64,000 nucleotides of DNA from Erythrobacter sp. (GCA_024642335.1 JAHEBH010000005.1:1-64000), one strand, 5' to 3'; shown: positions 6,936 to 16,952, counted from the first letter of the stretch. Program-made: numbers and translations. The notes: generated by a model from the letters alone, not told the origin.

Positions 6936-8252
6936 CTAACGGCGCGTCGCGTCGAAGGCGAAGTTGACCGTGACGTTGCCGCCCAGGCCACCCGCGGCGT
7001 CACCCACGCCGATGCGGAAGGCATTGCGATCGATCACAGCCTGTCCGCTGACAGAGCGCCTGTTGCCACTGCCCGCCAGACGGAAGGCAAGCGATTGCGG
7101 ACGCGATGCTCCCTTCAGGGTCAGCGTGCCGTTGGCGCGGTAATTGCCATCCCCCTGGCTGGTGACAGAGGTGGAACGCCAGGTCGCGGTGGGGTTTGCG
7201 CTTGCGGCAAGGAAATCTGCGCCGCGCAGCATCTCGTCCTGCGTCGAATCTCCCAGCGTGGCGCTGGAAAGCTGGATATCGATGGAAATCTGCGCGGTGG
7301 CCGGATTGGCGGGGTCCATCGCGATGCGCCCGCCCCAGCTGCCGAAACTGCCGTTCATCTGCATGTCGCCGCTGGCGACCGAGAAGCGTAGCGACCCGCC
7401 GGGCTGGATGGTCCAACTGGGTGCGGGTCCGGCCGCTGCCTGAGCAGCAGCGGCTGCTTCGGCGGCTGCGGCAGCTTCTGTCGCAGCGGCATCGTCCGTG
7501 CCTGCCGCTTCATCATGATCATGCGTGCTGTGATCGTGTTCGCCTGCGGCTTCGCCGGTCGCGTCGCCTTCGGCTGCATCTTCATGCTCGTGTGCTTCGA
7601 CTTCGGTTCCATGATCCGTAGCGTGGTCATGCTCCTCCTCGCGCGGGCCGATACCGAAGAAGACCGCACCGCCCAGCAGGAATACGCCTGCTGTCAGCAG
7701 CATCGCCGGACCGGCGCCGCTGCCCGGGGCCATGCGCGAAAGATAGTTGTCGCCTTTCGTGAACTGGTGCCGCAGCGCCCCCGCCACATGCAGCAGGAAC
7801 AGGGCGATACCGATGAAGGCAATCAGCTCGTGCGCCTCCTCGAAGGTATGGTTGAGCGATTGCGCCACCGGCAGATGCGGCCAGGGCACAATGCCGAACA
7901 GCAATGTGGGGACATCGATCTCGGCACTCGACACGATCAGCCACCCGGTCAGCGGCGCGAGCACCATGAAGGCATAAAGCAGCACATGCACGGCAGAGGC
8001 GAGGAAACCGGCAAACCCCCGTTCCACCTTGGGCGGAGCCTTGAACATCAGCCGCCACACAAGGCGCAGGACGCTCAGCAGCAGGATGGTAATGCCGATG
8101 CTCTTGTGCAGCTGGTACAGTGCAAAGCCGCTGGCATCGTGAGGCATGGTGAAGCCGATCGCCATTTCGGCGGCGAGCGCGAATGCAATCAACCAGTGGA
8201 GCAGGATCGCGCCGCTCGAATAGCGCTGCGCCATGATGCTGTTCAGTCCCAT
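6936..8252 (-). CDS. Cytochrome b561 domain fused to YceI domain
   Basis: A 438-residue fusion. Residues about 8-170 are a cytochrome b561/Ni-Fe-hydrogenase-type b domain with four membrane helices and candidate haem histidines H19, H49, H141 and H155. A further helix (about 183-201) leads into an acidic, histidine-rich linker (nine His between 208 and 246) and an alanine-rich stretch. Residues about 278-437 form a YceI-like lipocalin fold (SWTIQPGGSLRFSV, ADFLAA, GTLTLKG, DRNAFRIG). YceI proteins bind isoprenoids, so a quinone-linked redox role in the periplasm is plausible. Met7 is an alternative start. A shorter unfused b561 lies at 19755. Confidence 0.9.
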   Translation of the reverse strand: MGLNSIMAQRYSSGAILLHWLIAFALAAEMAIGFTMPHDASGFALYQLHKSIGITILLLSVLRLVWRLMFKAPPKVERGFAGFLASAVHVLLYAFMVLAPLTGWLIVSSAEIDVPTLLFGIVPWPHLPVAQSLNHTFEEAHELIAFIGIALFLLHVAGALRHQFTKGDNYLSRMAPGSGAGPAMLLTAGVFLLGGAVFFGIGPREEEHDHATDHGTEVEAHEHEDAAEGDATGEAAGEHDHSTHDHDEAAGTDDAAATEAAAAAEAAAAAQAAAGPAPSWTIQPGGSLRFSVASGDMQMNGSFGSWGGRIAMDPANPATAQISIDIQLSSATLGDSTQDEMLRGADFLAASANPTATWRSTSVTSQGDGNYRANGTLTLKGASRPQSLAFRLAGSGNRRSVSGQAVIDRNAFRIGVGDAAGGLGGNVTVNFAFDATRR

Positions 8253-8326
8253 TTGTGGAGGCTCTCCGTCACTTTTGGCGGCTTCCTAGGACGTTCACCC
8301 GCCCCAATGCAAATGCGCTTTGACCG

Positions 8327-8342
8327 AAACCCCTTTCCTACA
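8327..8342 (-). repeat. 16-base intergenic repeat (TGTAGGAAAGGGGTTT)
   Basis: The 16 bases at 8327-8342 recur identically at 17208-17223, and 10 of them recur at 507-516 on the other strand. This copy lies 53 bases before the holin start. Whether it is an operator, a promoter element or a dispersed repeat cannot be decided from one window. Confidence 0.4.
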
Positions 8343-8394
8343 GAACGGTTTGCCGCACATTCCCCACGGCGAATCGCAAATTGGGAGCGTAATC

Positions 8395-8808
8395 ATGGCC
8401 CTACTCGACACGCTTATCGGCCCCATCGCATCGATCATCGACAAGGTGATCCCGGACAAGGAAGCGCGCGACCGCGCCAAGCTGGAGCTGCTCCGCATGG
8501 AGGGAGCGCAGGAATTGCAGATGATCGAGGCGCGCATGTCCGCCATCATCGCCGAGGCGCATTCGAGCGACCCCTGGACCAGCCGCGCCCGGCCCAGCTT
8601 CCTCTATGTCATGTATGTGATGCTGCTCTTCGCTATCCCGATGGGAATCCTCGCCGCCTTCCGCCCTGACGCCGCGCGCGACATTGCCACGGGCATGAAT
8701 GCCTACCTCAATGGCCTGCCCGAACCGCTCTACGCGCTCTTCGGCACCGGCTACCTCGGCTATACTGCGGCCCGCCAATGGGGGAAGATCAAGGGCGTGG
8801 AGAGGTAG
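8395..8808 (+). CDS. GTA-type 3TM holin family protein
   Basis: A 137-residue protein of the holin family known from gene transfer agents. The N-terminal helix contains IGPIASIIDKVIPDKEARDRAKLEL. A hinge with DPWTSRARPSFLY leads into a membrane helix (YVMYVMLLFAIPMGILAAF), and a second hydrophobic segment near the end (LYALFGTGYLGYTAARQWG) completes the protein. Holins permeabilise the inner membrane for phage-like particle release. No endolysin, capsid or tail gene is present nearby, so this is an isolated copy. The start at 8395 is chosen because a GGGAG precedes it and the family begins MALLDTLIGP-like. An upstream in-frame ATG at 8320 would add unrelated residues. Confidence 0.82.
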   Translation: MALLDTLIGPIASIIDKVIPDKEARDRAKLELLRMEGAQELQMIEARMSAIIAEAHSSDPWTSRARPSFLYVMYVMLLFAIPMGILAAFRPDAARDIATGMNAYLNGLPEPLYALFGTGYLGYTAARQWGKIKGVER

Positions 8809-8846
8809 GCTCTTCACTCACCATCCCGGCGCGGGCCTGAAACGCT

Positions 8847-8874
8847 TTGCATGTGCGCTTGGCACCGCTAATGC
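8847..8874 (+). promoter_or_regulatory. Candidate aroQ promoter (possibly leaderless)
   Basis: TTGCAT (8847-8852), a 16-base spacer and TAATGC (8869-8874). The expected transcription start, about 7 bases downstream, coincides with the aroQ ATG at 8881, and no Shine-Dalgarno is visible. Confidence 0.42.
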
Positions 8875-8880
8875 GCAGTC

Positions 8881-9315
8881 ATGTCCAATACCGTCTATGT
8901 CCTCAACGGCCCGAACCTGAACCTGCTCGGCCTGCGCGAGCCGGAGATTTATGGCTCGAACACGCTCGACGATGTCGCGGCCATGCTGGAAGACCGCGCG
9001 CAGGATCTGGATCTGCGCGTGGACGTGCGCCAGTCCAACCACGAAGGCCACATCCTCGACTGGATGCATGAGGCCTTTGCCGAGGATGCCAGGGCGATCA
9101 TCCTCAATGCCGGCGCGCTGACGCATACCAGTATCGCGCTCTACGATGCGATCAAGGCAATCACTGTGCCGGTCATCGAAGTCCACATTTCCGACCCGAC
9201 CACGCGCGAGGAATTCCGCCACATTTCCTATGTAGGAATGGCCGCAGCCCATACGATTCAGGGGCATGGCGTGAAGGGATACGTTGAGGCTCTGGAGTAT
9301 ATCGCCGCGCTATAA
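8881..9315 (+). CDS. aroQ: 3-dehydroquinate dehydratase, type II
   Basis: Type II dehydroquinase removes water from 3-dehydroquinate to give 3-dehydroshikimate, the third step of the shikimate pathway, in the cytosol. The 144 residues carry all family signatures: VLNGPNLNLLGLREPEIYG with the catalytic tyrosine, RQSNHEGHILDW, LNAGALTHTSIAL and EVHISDPTTREEFRH. Length is typical. No ribosome-binding site precedes the ATG, which lies at the expected transcription start of a promoter-like sequence, so the message may be leaderless. accB and accC follow on the same strand, the common aroQ-accB-accC arrangement, but 88 bases with another promoter candidate separate aroQ from accB. Confidence 0.97.
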   Translation: MSNTVYVLNGPNLNLLGLREPEIYGSNTLDDVAAMLEDRAQDLDLRVDVRQSNHEGHILDWMHEAFAEDARAIILNAGALTHTSIALYDAIKAITVPVIEVHISDPTTREEFRHISYVGMAAAHTIQGHGVKGYVEALEYIAAL

Positions 9316-9341
9316 TCTGGCTGGTCTTAGGCGCGCAGGCC

Positions 9342-9370
9342 TTGCCATGACGCGCCGCACGAACTAGCGC
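9342..9370 (+). promoter_or_regulatory. Candidate accBC promoter
   Basis: TTGCCA (9342-9347), a 17-base spacer and TAGCGC (9365-9370), lying 34 bases before the accB start. It matches the TTGC-N17-TA pattern seen at other genes here, though the -10 is a poor match to TATAAT. Confidence 0.33.
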
Positions 9371-9403
9371 GTTGGACAGAAATCTACCCATAAAGAGGTT
9401 TGC

Positions 9404-9883
9404 ATGGCCGAAACCAAAGGCTCCACCGGGCGCAGCGCCGCAATGAAGATCGATAGCAAGCTGGTTCGCGAACTGGCAGATATGCTGGCCGAAACCGGTC
9501 TGACGGAAATCGAAGTGGAAGATGGCGACCGCAAGATTCGCGTCTCGCGCGGCGGTGGTATTGCGCCGGTTGTGGCTGTACCTGCACCGGCCGCAGTGCC
9601 TGTTGCTGCTGCGCCCGTGGCTCCTGCAGAAGCGCCCGCAGCCGACTTATCCAACGCGGTGAAATCCCCGATGGTGGGCACCGCCTATATGTGCGCCGAA
9701 CCCGGTGCAGACGCCTTCGTGAAGGTCGGTGACAGTGTGAAGACGGGCGATACCTTGTTGATCGTCGAAGCCATGAAGGTGATGAACCCCATCACCGCGC
9801 CCAGGGACGGCACCATCCAGCAATTGCTGGTGGAGAACGGCCAGCCGGTCGAATACGACCAGCCCCTCGTCGTCATCGGCTGA
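9404..9883 (+). CDS. accB: Acetyl-CoA carboxylase biotin carboxyl carrier protein
   Basis: AccB carries the biotin that shuttles CO2 between biotin carboxylase and carboxyltransferase in the first committed step of fatty acid synthesis. The 159 residues have an N-terminal helix ([14 protein letters not shown]), an Ala/Pro-rich linker (about 54-80) and a C-terminal biotinyl domain (about 85-159) with the EAMKVMN biotinylation site at Lys125. The ATG at 9404 gives an extension of about 13 residues before MKIDSK. Met14 is a possible alternative start. accC follows after 8 bases, so the two are cotranscribed. Confidence 0.97.
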   Translation: MAETKGSTGRSAAMKIDSKLVRELADMLAETGLTEIEVEDGDRKIRVSRGGGIAPVVAVPAPAAVPVAAAPVAPAEAPAADLSNAVKSPMVGTAYMCAEPGADAFVKVGDSVKTGDTLLIVEAMKVMNPITAPRDGTIQQLLVENGQPVEYDQPLVVIG

Positions 9884-9891
9884 GGCTGGAC

Positions 9892-11244
9892 ATGGCGATT
9901 ACACGCATCCTGATTGCCAATCGCGGGGAAATTGCCCTGCGTATCCATCGCGCGGCGCATGAAATGGGGATCGAGACCGTGGCGGTCCATTCCACCGCCG
10001 ATGCCGATGCCATGCATGTGCGGCTGGCAGACCATGCCGTCTGCATCGGCCCACCTGCGGCGGCCGACAGTTACCTCAACACCGCCGCGATCATCTCCGC
10101 CGCCGAAGTCACCGGCGCGGATGCGATCCATCCCGGATACGGCTTCCTGTCCGAAAATGCGCAGTTCGCCGATATCGTCGAGGCGCACGGCATCGTCTGG
10201 ATCGGACCCAAGCCCGAACATATCCGCACCATGGGCGACAAGGTGCAGGCGAAGAAGACCGCCGGTAATCTTGGCCTGCCGCTGGTTCCCGGCTCCGACG
10301 GCGCGATTTCCGATTTCGACGAAATGCGCAAGGTTGCCGACGAGATCGGCTATCCGGTGATTGCCAAGGCCGCAGCCGGCGGCGGCGGACGCGGAATGCA
10401 GGTCATTCCCGATGCGAAGTTGATGGAACCGCTGGTCAAGCGGGCCATGTCCGAAGCCAAGGCCGCCTTTGGCGACGATACGATGTACCTGGAGAAATAC
10501 CTCGGCAATCCGCGGCATATCGAATTCCAGGTGTTCGGTGACGGCAAGGGCAATGCCATCCATCTGGGGGAGCGCGATTGCAGCCTGCAGCGCCGCCACC
10601 AGAAGGTTTTCGAGGAAGCCCCCTCCCCCGTCATCACGCCCGAAGAGCGCGAGCGCATGGGCGGCATCGTCGCCAATGCCATGGCCGACATGGGATATCG
10701 CGGCGCGGGCACGATCGAATTCCTGTGGGAAGATGGCGAGTTCTACTTCATCGAGATGAACACCCGTTTGCAGGTGGAGCATCCGGTGACAGAGGCGATC
10801 ACCGGCGTCGATCTGGTGCGCGAACAGATCCGCATTGCCGATGGCAAGGCGCTATCGGTGAAGCAGGAGGAACTGGTTTTCTCTGGGCATTCTATCGAAT
10901 GCCGCATCAATGCCGAAGACCCGTTCACCTTCGTGCCCAGCCCCGGCAAGGTCACCGCCTACCACCCGGCGGGCGGCATGCATGTGCGCGTCGATAGCGG
11001 GCTCTATGCCGGTTACTCCATCCCGCCCTATTACGATTCCATGATCGCCAAGCTGATCGTCTACGGCCGCACGCGCGAAGGCTGCATCATGCGCCTGAAA
11101 CGCGCGCTGGAGGAGATGGTGGTCGAAGGCGTGAAGACCTCGATCCCGCTGCACGCCGAACTGATCAAGCAGCCCGACATATTGTCAGGCGATTACACGA
11201 TCAAATGGCTGGAAGAGTACCTGGCAAAGCGGGGGGTGGAGTAG
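9892..11244 (+). CDS. accC: Biotin carboxylase, acetyl-CoA carboxylase subunit A
   Basis: AccC carboxylates the biotin on AccB using ATP and bicarbonate. The 450 residues contain the preATP-grasp fold ([14 protein letters not shown]), the ATP-grasp glycine loop ([10 protein letters not shown]), [15 protein letters not shown], the [14 protein letters not shown] catalytic segment and a biotin carboxylase C-terminal domain. Length is standard. It ends 3 bases before the convergent family A gene, so there is essentially no intergenic space for a terminator. Confidence 0.98.
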   Translation: MAITRILIANRGEIALRIHRAAHEMGIETVAVHSTADADAMHVRLADHAVCIGPPAAADSYLNTAAIISAAEVTGADAIHPGYGFLSENAQFADIVEAHGIVWIGPKPEHIRTMGDKVQAKKTAGNLGLPLVPGSDGAISDFDEMRKVADEIGYPVIAKAAAGGGGRGMQVIPDAKLMEPLVKRAMSEAKAAFGDDTMYLEKYLGNPRHIEFQVFGDGKGNAIHLGERDCSLQRRHQKVFEEAPSPVITPEERERMGGIVANAMADMGYRGAGTIEFLWEDGEFYFIEMNTRLQVEHPVTEAITGVDLVREQIRIADGKALSVKQEELVFSGHSIECRINAEDPFTFVPSPGKVTAYHPAGGMHVRVDSGLYAGYSIPPYYDSMIAKLIVYGRTREGCIMRLKRALEEMVVEGVKTSIPLHAELIKQPDILSGDYTIKWLEEYLAKRGVE

Positions 11245-11247
11245 GTT

Positions 11248-11985
11248 CTACTCTGCCCCAACACTCTGATATTCGAGCGCAAAACTCGGGTCGCATTCAT
11301 AAGGATAGACGTGCTCGCCCGCGCGCCTTGACCAGCTGATGAAGCGCGCGCCTTCATTCTCGATCACGGCCGGATCGCTGAACCACTGGGTCGAGACAAG
11401 GCGCGTTCCGCCGTCTACCAGCCGGTAGCGTTCCTGCATCACGATATCGTCCGTGTGATCGAGACCGTTATTGGTGATGGTCGATGCAGCGATATGGGTG
11501 GTGTCCACCACCAGTTCGTCGCCATCCCAGTGCCCGGTCGAAAAGCCCATCTTGGTGTGCGGAAAATCCTCACCCGGATGCTCGCGGCCATCCATGAAGA
11601 TCAGGCGCATCTGGTCGAAATATTCGTACTTGAAAACAATCAGATCGTCTGTCTGGTGCACTTCCCAAGGGAATGGTCCCTGGATGGAATAGACGATGCT
11701 GGGCGGCAGGCAGACGCGGGCAATCGTCATGTCGTTTTCGGCCTGCCAGGTTCCGGCATGCGCGGCGGCTTCGGGCGTCAGCACCAGTTCACCGAATTCG
11801 CCGCGCGGAAATTCTGCCGCACCGGCATCCTCCACCATCCCCACGCCATCGGGCAGCTTGTCCATCAAATCCTTCGGGCGATCCACCGGGCCGAAGTCGG
11901 GAGCCCAGAAACCGGACAAATCGGGATGATCCTGCGCGGCAACAGGGCTGGCAAGGAATGCCAGAACAAACAATGCCTTGCGCAT
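11248..11985 (-). CDS. Secreted protein of unknown function (family A, copy 3)
   Basis: The third paralogue, 245 residues, on the minus strand. The signal peptide is about 1-17 (ending VAA). Landmarks are PDLSGFWAPD (21-30), ARVCLPPS (C92), RLIFMDGREHPG (127-138), GFSTGHWDGDELVVDT (147-162), DHTDDIVMQERYRLV and C231. The order and the two cysteines match copies 1 and 2. ATG 11985 is chosen: the stop of the DUF6152 gene upstream and this ATG share one base (TGATG), a typical re-initiation junction. An upstream TTG at 11988 is less likely. Here the order is B then A, the reverse of the first half of the 4429-6908 set. Confidence 0.85.
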   Translation of the reverse strand: MRKALFVLAFLASPVAAQDHPDLSGFWAPDFGPVDRPKDLMDKLPDGVGMVEDAGAAEFPRGEFGELVLTPEAAAHAGTWQAENDMTIARVCLPPSIVYSIQGPFPWEVHQTDDLIVFKYEYFDQMRLIFMDGREHPGEDFPHTKMGFSTGHWDGDELVVDTTHIAASTITNNGLDHTDDIVMQERYRLVDGGTRLVSTQWFSDPAVIENEGARFISWSRRAGEHVYPYECDPSFALEYQSVGAE

Positions 11986-12371
11986 CAATCCTCACCCACC
12001 GTGAAAGCCTGACCGATTGGCGTGCCATCAAGCGTGGTGGCGCTGCGCAGGCGCAAATAGGGTTTGCCGTCACGCGAAGGCCAGCCATCGATCTTGACCC
12101 TGTCGCCCGCATGCAGGCTGCTCCGCGACCAGCCACGCCGCTGCAGCACGACAGGGGCCGTCGTCTCGACGCGCCACTTCTCGATATTGCCATCACTACC
12201 GATCACATCGAGTGCAATCGTGGCATGCGGATTGGTGAAACGGAAAGCAGTCACCTGCCCTTCAATCGCGACCGTACGCGTTTCGTCGAAGAAAACGGCG
12301 AAGGAATGGTGAGCCGCCGTCGAAACCGAAATCGCAGCCATCAGCACAGCAACGCCAGAGATTAAACGCAT
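11985..12371 (-). CDS. DUF6152 family exported protein (family B, copy 3)
   Basis: 128 residues with a signal peptide ending STAA and a predicted mature start HHSFAVF. It has EGQVTAFRFTNPHATI (His49), EKWRVETTAPVVL, GWSRSSL and GDRVKIDGWPSRDGKPYLRL. It is more divergent than the tandem copies at 5325 and 5743 (NPHATI, no SPNNL), but it keeps both N-terminal histidines and the NPH histidine. It is translationally coupled to the family A gene downstream. The Lrp/AsnC regulator upstream on the same strand ends only 5 bases before this start, so the three genes may be cotranscribed. Confidence 0.86.
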   Translation of the reverse strand: MRLISGVAVLMAAISVSTAAHHSFAVFFDETRTVAIEGQVTAFRFTNPHATIALDVIGSDGNIEKWRVETTAPVVLQRRGWSRSSLHAGDRVKIDGWPSRDGKPYLRLRSATTLDGTPIGQAFTVGED

Positions 12372-12376
12372 GACAA

Positions 12377-12841
12377 CTACTCCAGTGGAACGCCGGGTTC
12401 GTGCTTCGCGGTGCGGATCGTCAGCGATGTCTTGACGCTCGCCACATTGGGTGCGGGTGTCAGGTGGCTCGTCAGGAACTCCTGGAAACTCTGCAGGTCA
12501 CGGCTGACGATCTTGAGGATGAAGTCGATCTCCCCGTTCAGCATGTGGCATTCGCGCACTTCGGGCAGCGCCTTGATGTGATTTTCGAATGCCCGCAGGT
12601 CCTCCTCCGCCTGACTGCGCAGGCTGACCATGGCGAACACGGTGATGGCGAAACCCAGCTTCGACGGGTCCAGGTCTGCATGATAGCCGCGGATGACGCC
12701 CGAATCCTCCAGCGCGCGCACCCGCCTGAGGCATGGCGGCGCGGTCAGGCCCACGCGGCTTGCAAGGTCCACATTGGTCACCCTGCCTTCTGCCTGCAGC
12801 TCTGCCAAAAGCCGCCTGTCGATCTTGTCCAGAGTAGCCAT
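12377..12841 (-). CDS. Lrp/AsnC family transcriptional regulator
   Basis: A 154-residue feast/famine regulator. The winged HTH at the N terminus (LDKIDRRLLAELQAEGRVTNVDLA, then APPCLRRVRALEDSGVIRGY) is followed by an alpha-beta RAM domain with the usual EVRECHMLNGEIDFILKIVSRDLQSFQEF segment. Such proteins form dimers or octamers and respond to amino acids. ATG 12841 is preferred over 12856 because a GGGAAAG sits just upstream of it, while the earlier ATG has no ribosome site. It reads directly into the DUF6152/family A pair, and could control them. Confidence 0.93.
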   Translation of the reverse strand: MATLDKIDRRLLAELQAEGRVTNVDLASRVGLTAPPCLRRVRALEDSGVIRGYHADLDPSKLGFAITVFAMVSLRSQAEEDLRAFENHIKALPEVRECHMLNGEIDFILKIVSRDLQSFQEFLTSHLTPAPNVASVKTSLTIRTAKHEPGVPLE

Positions 12842-12928
12842 TGTTCTTTCCCGCATCGTTGAAGTTCGACTGCTACGCGTTTGTGTAATGAAATATGCGC
12901 GAAAGCAGCTCGATCCGAAACATTATTT

Positions 12929-12957
12929 TTTATGAAGATTGTTGTCCCGCTTTGCAA
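12929..12957 (-). promoter_or_regulatory. Candidate lrp promoter
   Basis: On the minus strand, TTGCAA (12957-12952), a 17-base spacer and CATAAA (12934-12929) sit in an AT-rich patch about 90 bases before the Lrp start. It could also serve the DUF6152-A pair. Confidence 0.4.
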
Positions 12958-13049
12958 CGTGCGATCCGGCGCACGAGCGGCCTTGGGCAAGACCGTCTAT
13001 TAGCATGATGCGCAAGAATCTGCGCAGCAAATGGGATTCGCGTTAACAC

Positions 13050-14807
13050 ATGCTGTTCGATGACCGTCTCGTAACCGTGCTTCGCACCCGTCCGGGTGGC
13101 GAAACGGCTGCGCGCACGCAATTCAGGCAGTTGATCGATCTGTTGGGCAGCCAGCCGGCAGCCGAAGGTGAAGAGCCGCGATACGGCAAGATCCTCGCAT
13201 TTCTGGACCAGGCTGCACAGATGGACGCGGAAGAGCGCGAGCGATTGCTGGTCCAGCCCGCACTTGCAACGCGCAATCCGACGGTCCTGACCTATCTCGC
13301 CTTCCTGAAGCTCGCCGAATTGTCCGAACGAATTCCCGAAGACGAACGTTCGCGGATCCTGCGCGAGCCGGGCCTGCGCCTGCGCAATCGGAGGATCGTG
13401 GCCTTTCTCGCTGGTGGAGACGCCAAGCCTGCCGCAGCCGCGCTCGCCACTGCCCGGCTGAGCGAAAAGGACTGGCAGCGGCTCATCCCGAAACTTCCGA
13501 TCGTCGCACGCGGATTCCTTCGCCACCGCCGCGATCTTCCTGGCGGCGCCAAGGCACTGTTGGAGCAACTTGGCGTGCAGGACCGCGTGCTGCCGCAGCC
13601 AGAAGGAATTGCAATCGACAGCACCGCTGCGGCGGAGATCGGCGGGGCTGGCAAGAGCGACGGAATCCGCGCGCTGTTGCGCCGGATCGAAGCATTTCGC
13701 GAAGCGAAGCGCACCAGCGACGGTGCCCCTCGCCTGCCGCTAGGTGACCTGGTCGAAGAAGGCCAGATCGGGCCGCTCGACCATTTCCCGTTTTCCAGCA
13801 ATGCGCAGGGCCGCATCGACTGGGTCGAAGGGGATTTCGCCCCGCTCGTGGTCGGCATGAAGCTCGCCGGTCAGGTTGCACGGCTGGCGGAAGGCGACGC
13901 AGAAGCCATGCGCTCGCACCATCCCTTGCTCGGGGCGCAGCTGGTTATCGACGGGGCGGGTATCATTTCGGGTACATGGCTGGTCGATGCCGAACCGACA
14001 TTCGACGAGGCCGGTCACTTCACAGGCTATCTTGGCCGCATCAGGCGCCCCGAATTCGCGCTTCCGGCCCCCGCCAACGATACCGCGTCAGGTGACAGCG
14101 TGGCAGACCGCATGCGGCAGCTACTCCACGAATTGCGAACGCCGGTGAATGCCATCCAGGGTTTTGCCGAAATCATCCAGCAGCAATTGTTCGGCCATGT
14201 TCCCAATGAATATCGCGCACTTGCGGCTGGCGTGGCGGTCGATGCGGCCAAGCTCCTGGCCAGCTTTGACGAGATCGACCGGCTGACCAAGCTCGAATCC
14301 GGTGCGATGGAACTCGCCGCAGGCGACGCGGACCTGCGCGAGGTGGTGTTGCAGACCATCCAGCGGCTGGAGGGCGTGCTGCGCAACCGCGATGCCGGTT
14401 TCGAACTGCGCATGGCGGGCTCACCCTTCACCACCTCCCTGGCGCGCGAGGAGCTTCTGGTGATGGTCTGGCGCATCTTCGCCACGCTCGCAGGATCGCT
14501 TGCCCTGCGCGAAAATGTCAGCGTGTCGCTCTCCAGCAGCGCAGGAGAGATTGCACTCGACCTCGAACTGCCCGCCGCGCTGGCTGCCCTGCCAGACAAG
14601 TATGCAACGCCTGTACCGGAGGAACGACCCGTGATCTCTGCGGGCATGTTCGGCGCTGGCTTTTCCTTCCGGCTGGCGCAGGCAGAGGTTCGCTCTGCCG
14701 GCGGCACTTTCGGCTTCGAGGAGGGGCGGCTGCACGTCACCCTCCCGCTCTCGCCAGGCGAAATCATGCCCCAGGCCAGCGAGGCCCAGGACGAGCACGT
14801 CGCATAG
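13050..14807 (+). CDS. Sensor histidine kinase-like protein with degenerate ATPase domain
   Basis: 585 residues. The N-terminal 230 residues are mostly helical and not recognisable. A PAS-like segment is possible around 270-335 (GDFAPLVVGMKL, GTWLVDAEPTFDEAGHFTGYLG). A HisKA helix follows with RQLLHELRTPVNAIQGFAEII, the phospho-acceptor being His360. The C-terminal region has the size of a HATPase_c domain and ends GFSFRLAQAEVRSAGGTF, like a G2 box, but I find no N-box asparagine and no DxGxG. It is probably a phosphotransfer protein or pseudokinase. No response regulator is adjacent and no membrane helix is evident. Confidence 0.8.
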   Translation: MLFDDRLVTVLRTRPGGETAARTQFRQLIDLLGSQPAAEGEEPRYGKILAFLDQAAQMDAEERERLLVQPALATRNPTVLTYLAFLKLAELSERIPEDERSRILREPGLRLRNRRIVAFLAGGDAKPAAAALATARLSEKDWQRLIPKLPIVARGFLRHRRDLPGGAKALLEQLGVQDRVLPQPEGIAIDSTAAAEIGGAGKSDGIRALLRRIEAFREAKRTSDGAPRLPLGDLVEEGQIGPLDHFPFSSNAQGRIDWVEGDFAPLVVGMKLAGQVARLAEGDAEAMRSHHPLLGAQLVIDGAGIISGTWLVDAEPTFDEAGHFTGYLGRIRRPEFALPAPANDTASGDSVADRMRQLLHELRTPVNAIQGFAEIIQQQLFGHVPNEYRALAAGVAVDAAKLLASFDEIDRLTKLESGAMELAAGDADLREVVLQTIQRLEGVLRNRDAGFELRMAGSPFTTSLAREELLVMVWRIFATLAGSLALRENVSVSLSSSAGEIALDLELPAALAALPDKYATPVPEERPVISAGMFGAGFSFRLAQAEVRSAGGTFGFEEGRLHVTLPLSPGEIMPQASEAQDEHVA

Positions 14808-14867
14808 GCCGGGGCACGCCTGCGCGAGGTCACGGACAAGGTAATTCGCAAGTAATGTTCATGCCGC

Positions 14868-14896
14868 TTGCCAGCGTGGCAAGCTGCCGCTAGGTC
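14868..14896 (+). promoter_or_regulatory. Candidate promoter of the tRNA-Ile2/tRNA-Pro pair
   Basis: TTGCCA (14868-14873), a 17-base spacer and TAGGTC (14891-14896), 35 bases before the tRNA 5' end. The layout is identical to that at tRNA-Pro(GGG). Confidence 0.4.
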
Positions 14897-14931
14897 CCGC
14901 GCCGCGGAACGGGGTTCGCCCCGGTGGTGCA

Positions 14932-15007
14932 GGGCCTGTAGCTCAGCGGTTAGAGCTGGCCGCTCATAACGGCTAGGTCGCGGGTTCGAATCCTGCCGGG
15001 CCCACCA
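14932..15007 (+). tRNA. tRNA-Ile2 (anticodon CAU, lysidine type), possibly tRNA-Met
   Basis: The 76-base cloverleaf has acceptor GGGCCTG/CGGGCCC, D-arm GCTC/GAGC, anticodon stem GGCCG/CGGCT with loop CTCATAA (CAT at 14965-14967) and T-arm GCGGGTTCGAATCCTGC. CCA is encoded. The overall sequence resembles bacterial tRNA-Ile with a modified CAU anticodon (AGGTCGC variable region) more than elongator or initiator Met. The distinction is made by family resemblance only. Confidence 0.8.
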
Positions 15008-15027
15008 GCCTTCCGCACGAAATCGGT

Positions 15028-15104
<77 letters not shown>

Positions 15105-15116
15105 GTTTTGGCTAGC

Positions 15117-15141
15117 GAAAACCGTCCGGGGGACGGTTTTC
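15117..15141 (+). terminator. Perfect 11-bp hairpin after tRNA-Pro
   Basis: GAAAACCGTCC, a 3-base GGG loop and GGACGGTTTTC form a perfect stem 12 bases after the tRNA CCA end. The 3' arm itself contains TTTT. It is a likely intrinsic terminator of the tRNA transcript, working in either orientation. Confidence 0.65.
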
Positions 15142-15268
15142 CGCCAATGTTCCCCAGCGCAAGCGAAGGGGGCGGAGCCATTACACTTCACCTTGCCCCG
15201 CCCGCACTTAGCCCCTATCTGCGCGAGCAAATCCATACACCCCACGAATACCCCGCAAAGGACGACGA

Positions 15269-16942
<1,674 letters not shown>

Positions 16943-16952
16943 TCTGCCGTCA

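Noticed and set aside
14932-15007. Initiator or elongator tRNA-Met
   Set aside because: The CAT anticodon allows Met, but the overall sequence fits lysidine-type tRNA-Ile2 better. The call is kept with a caveat.
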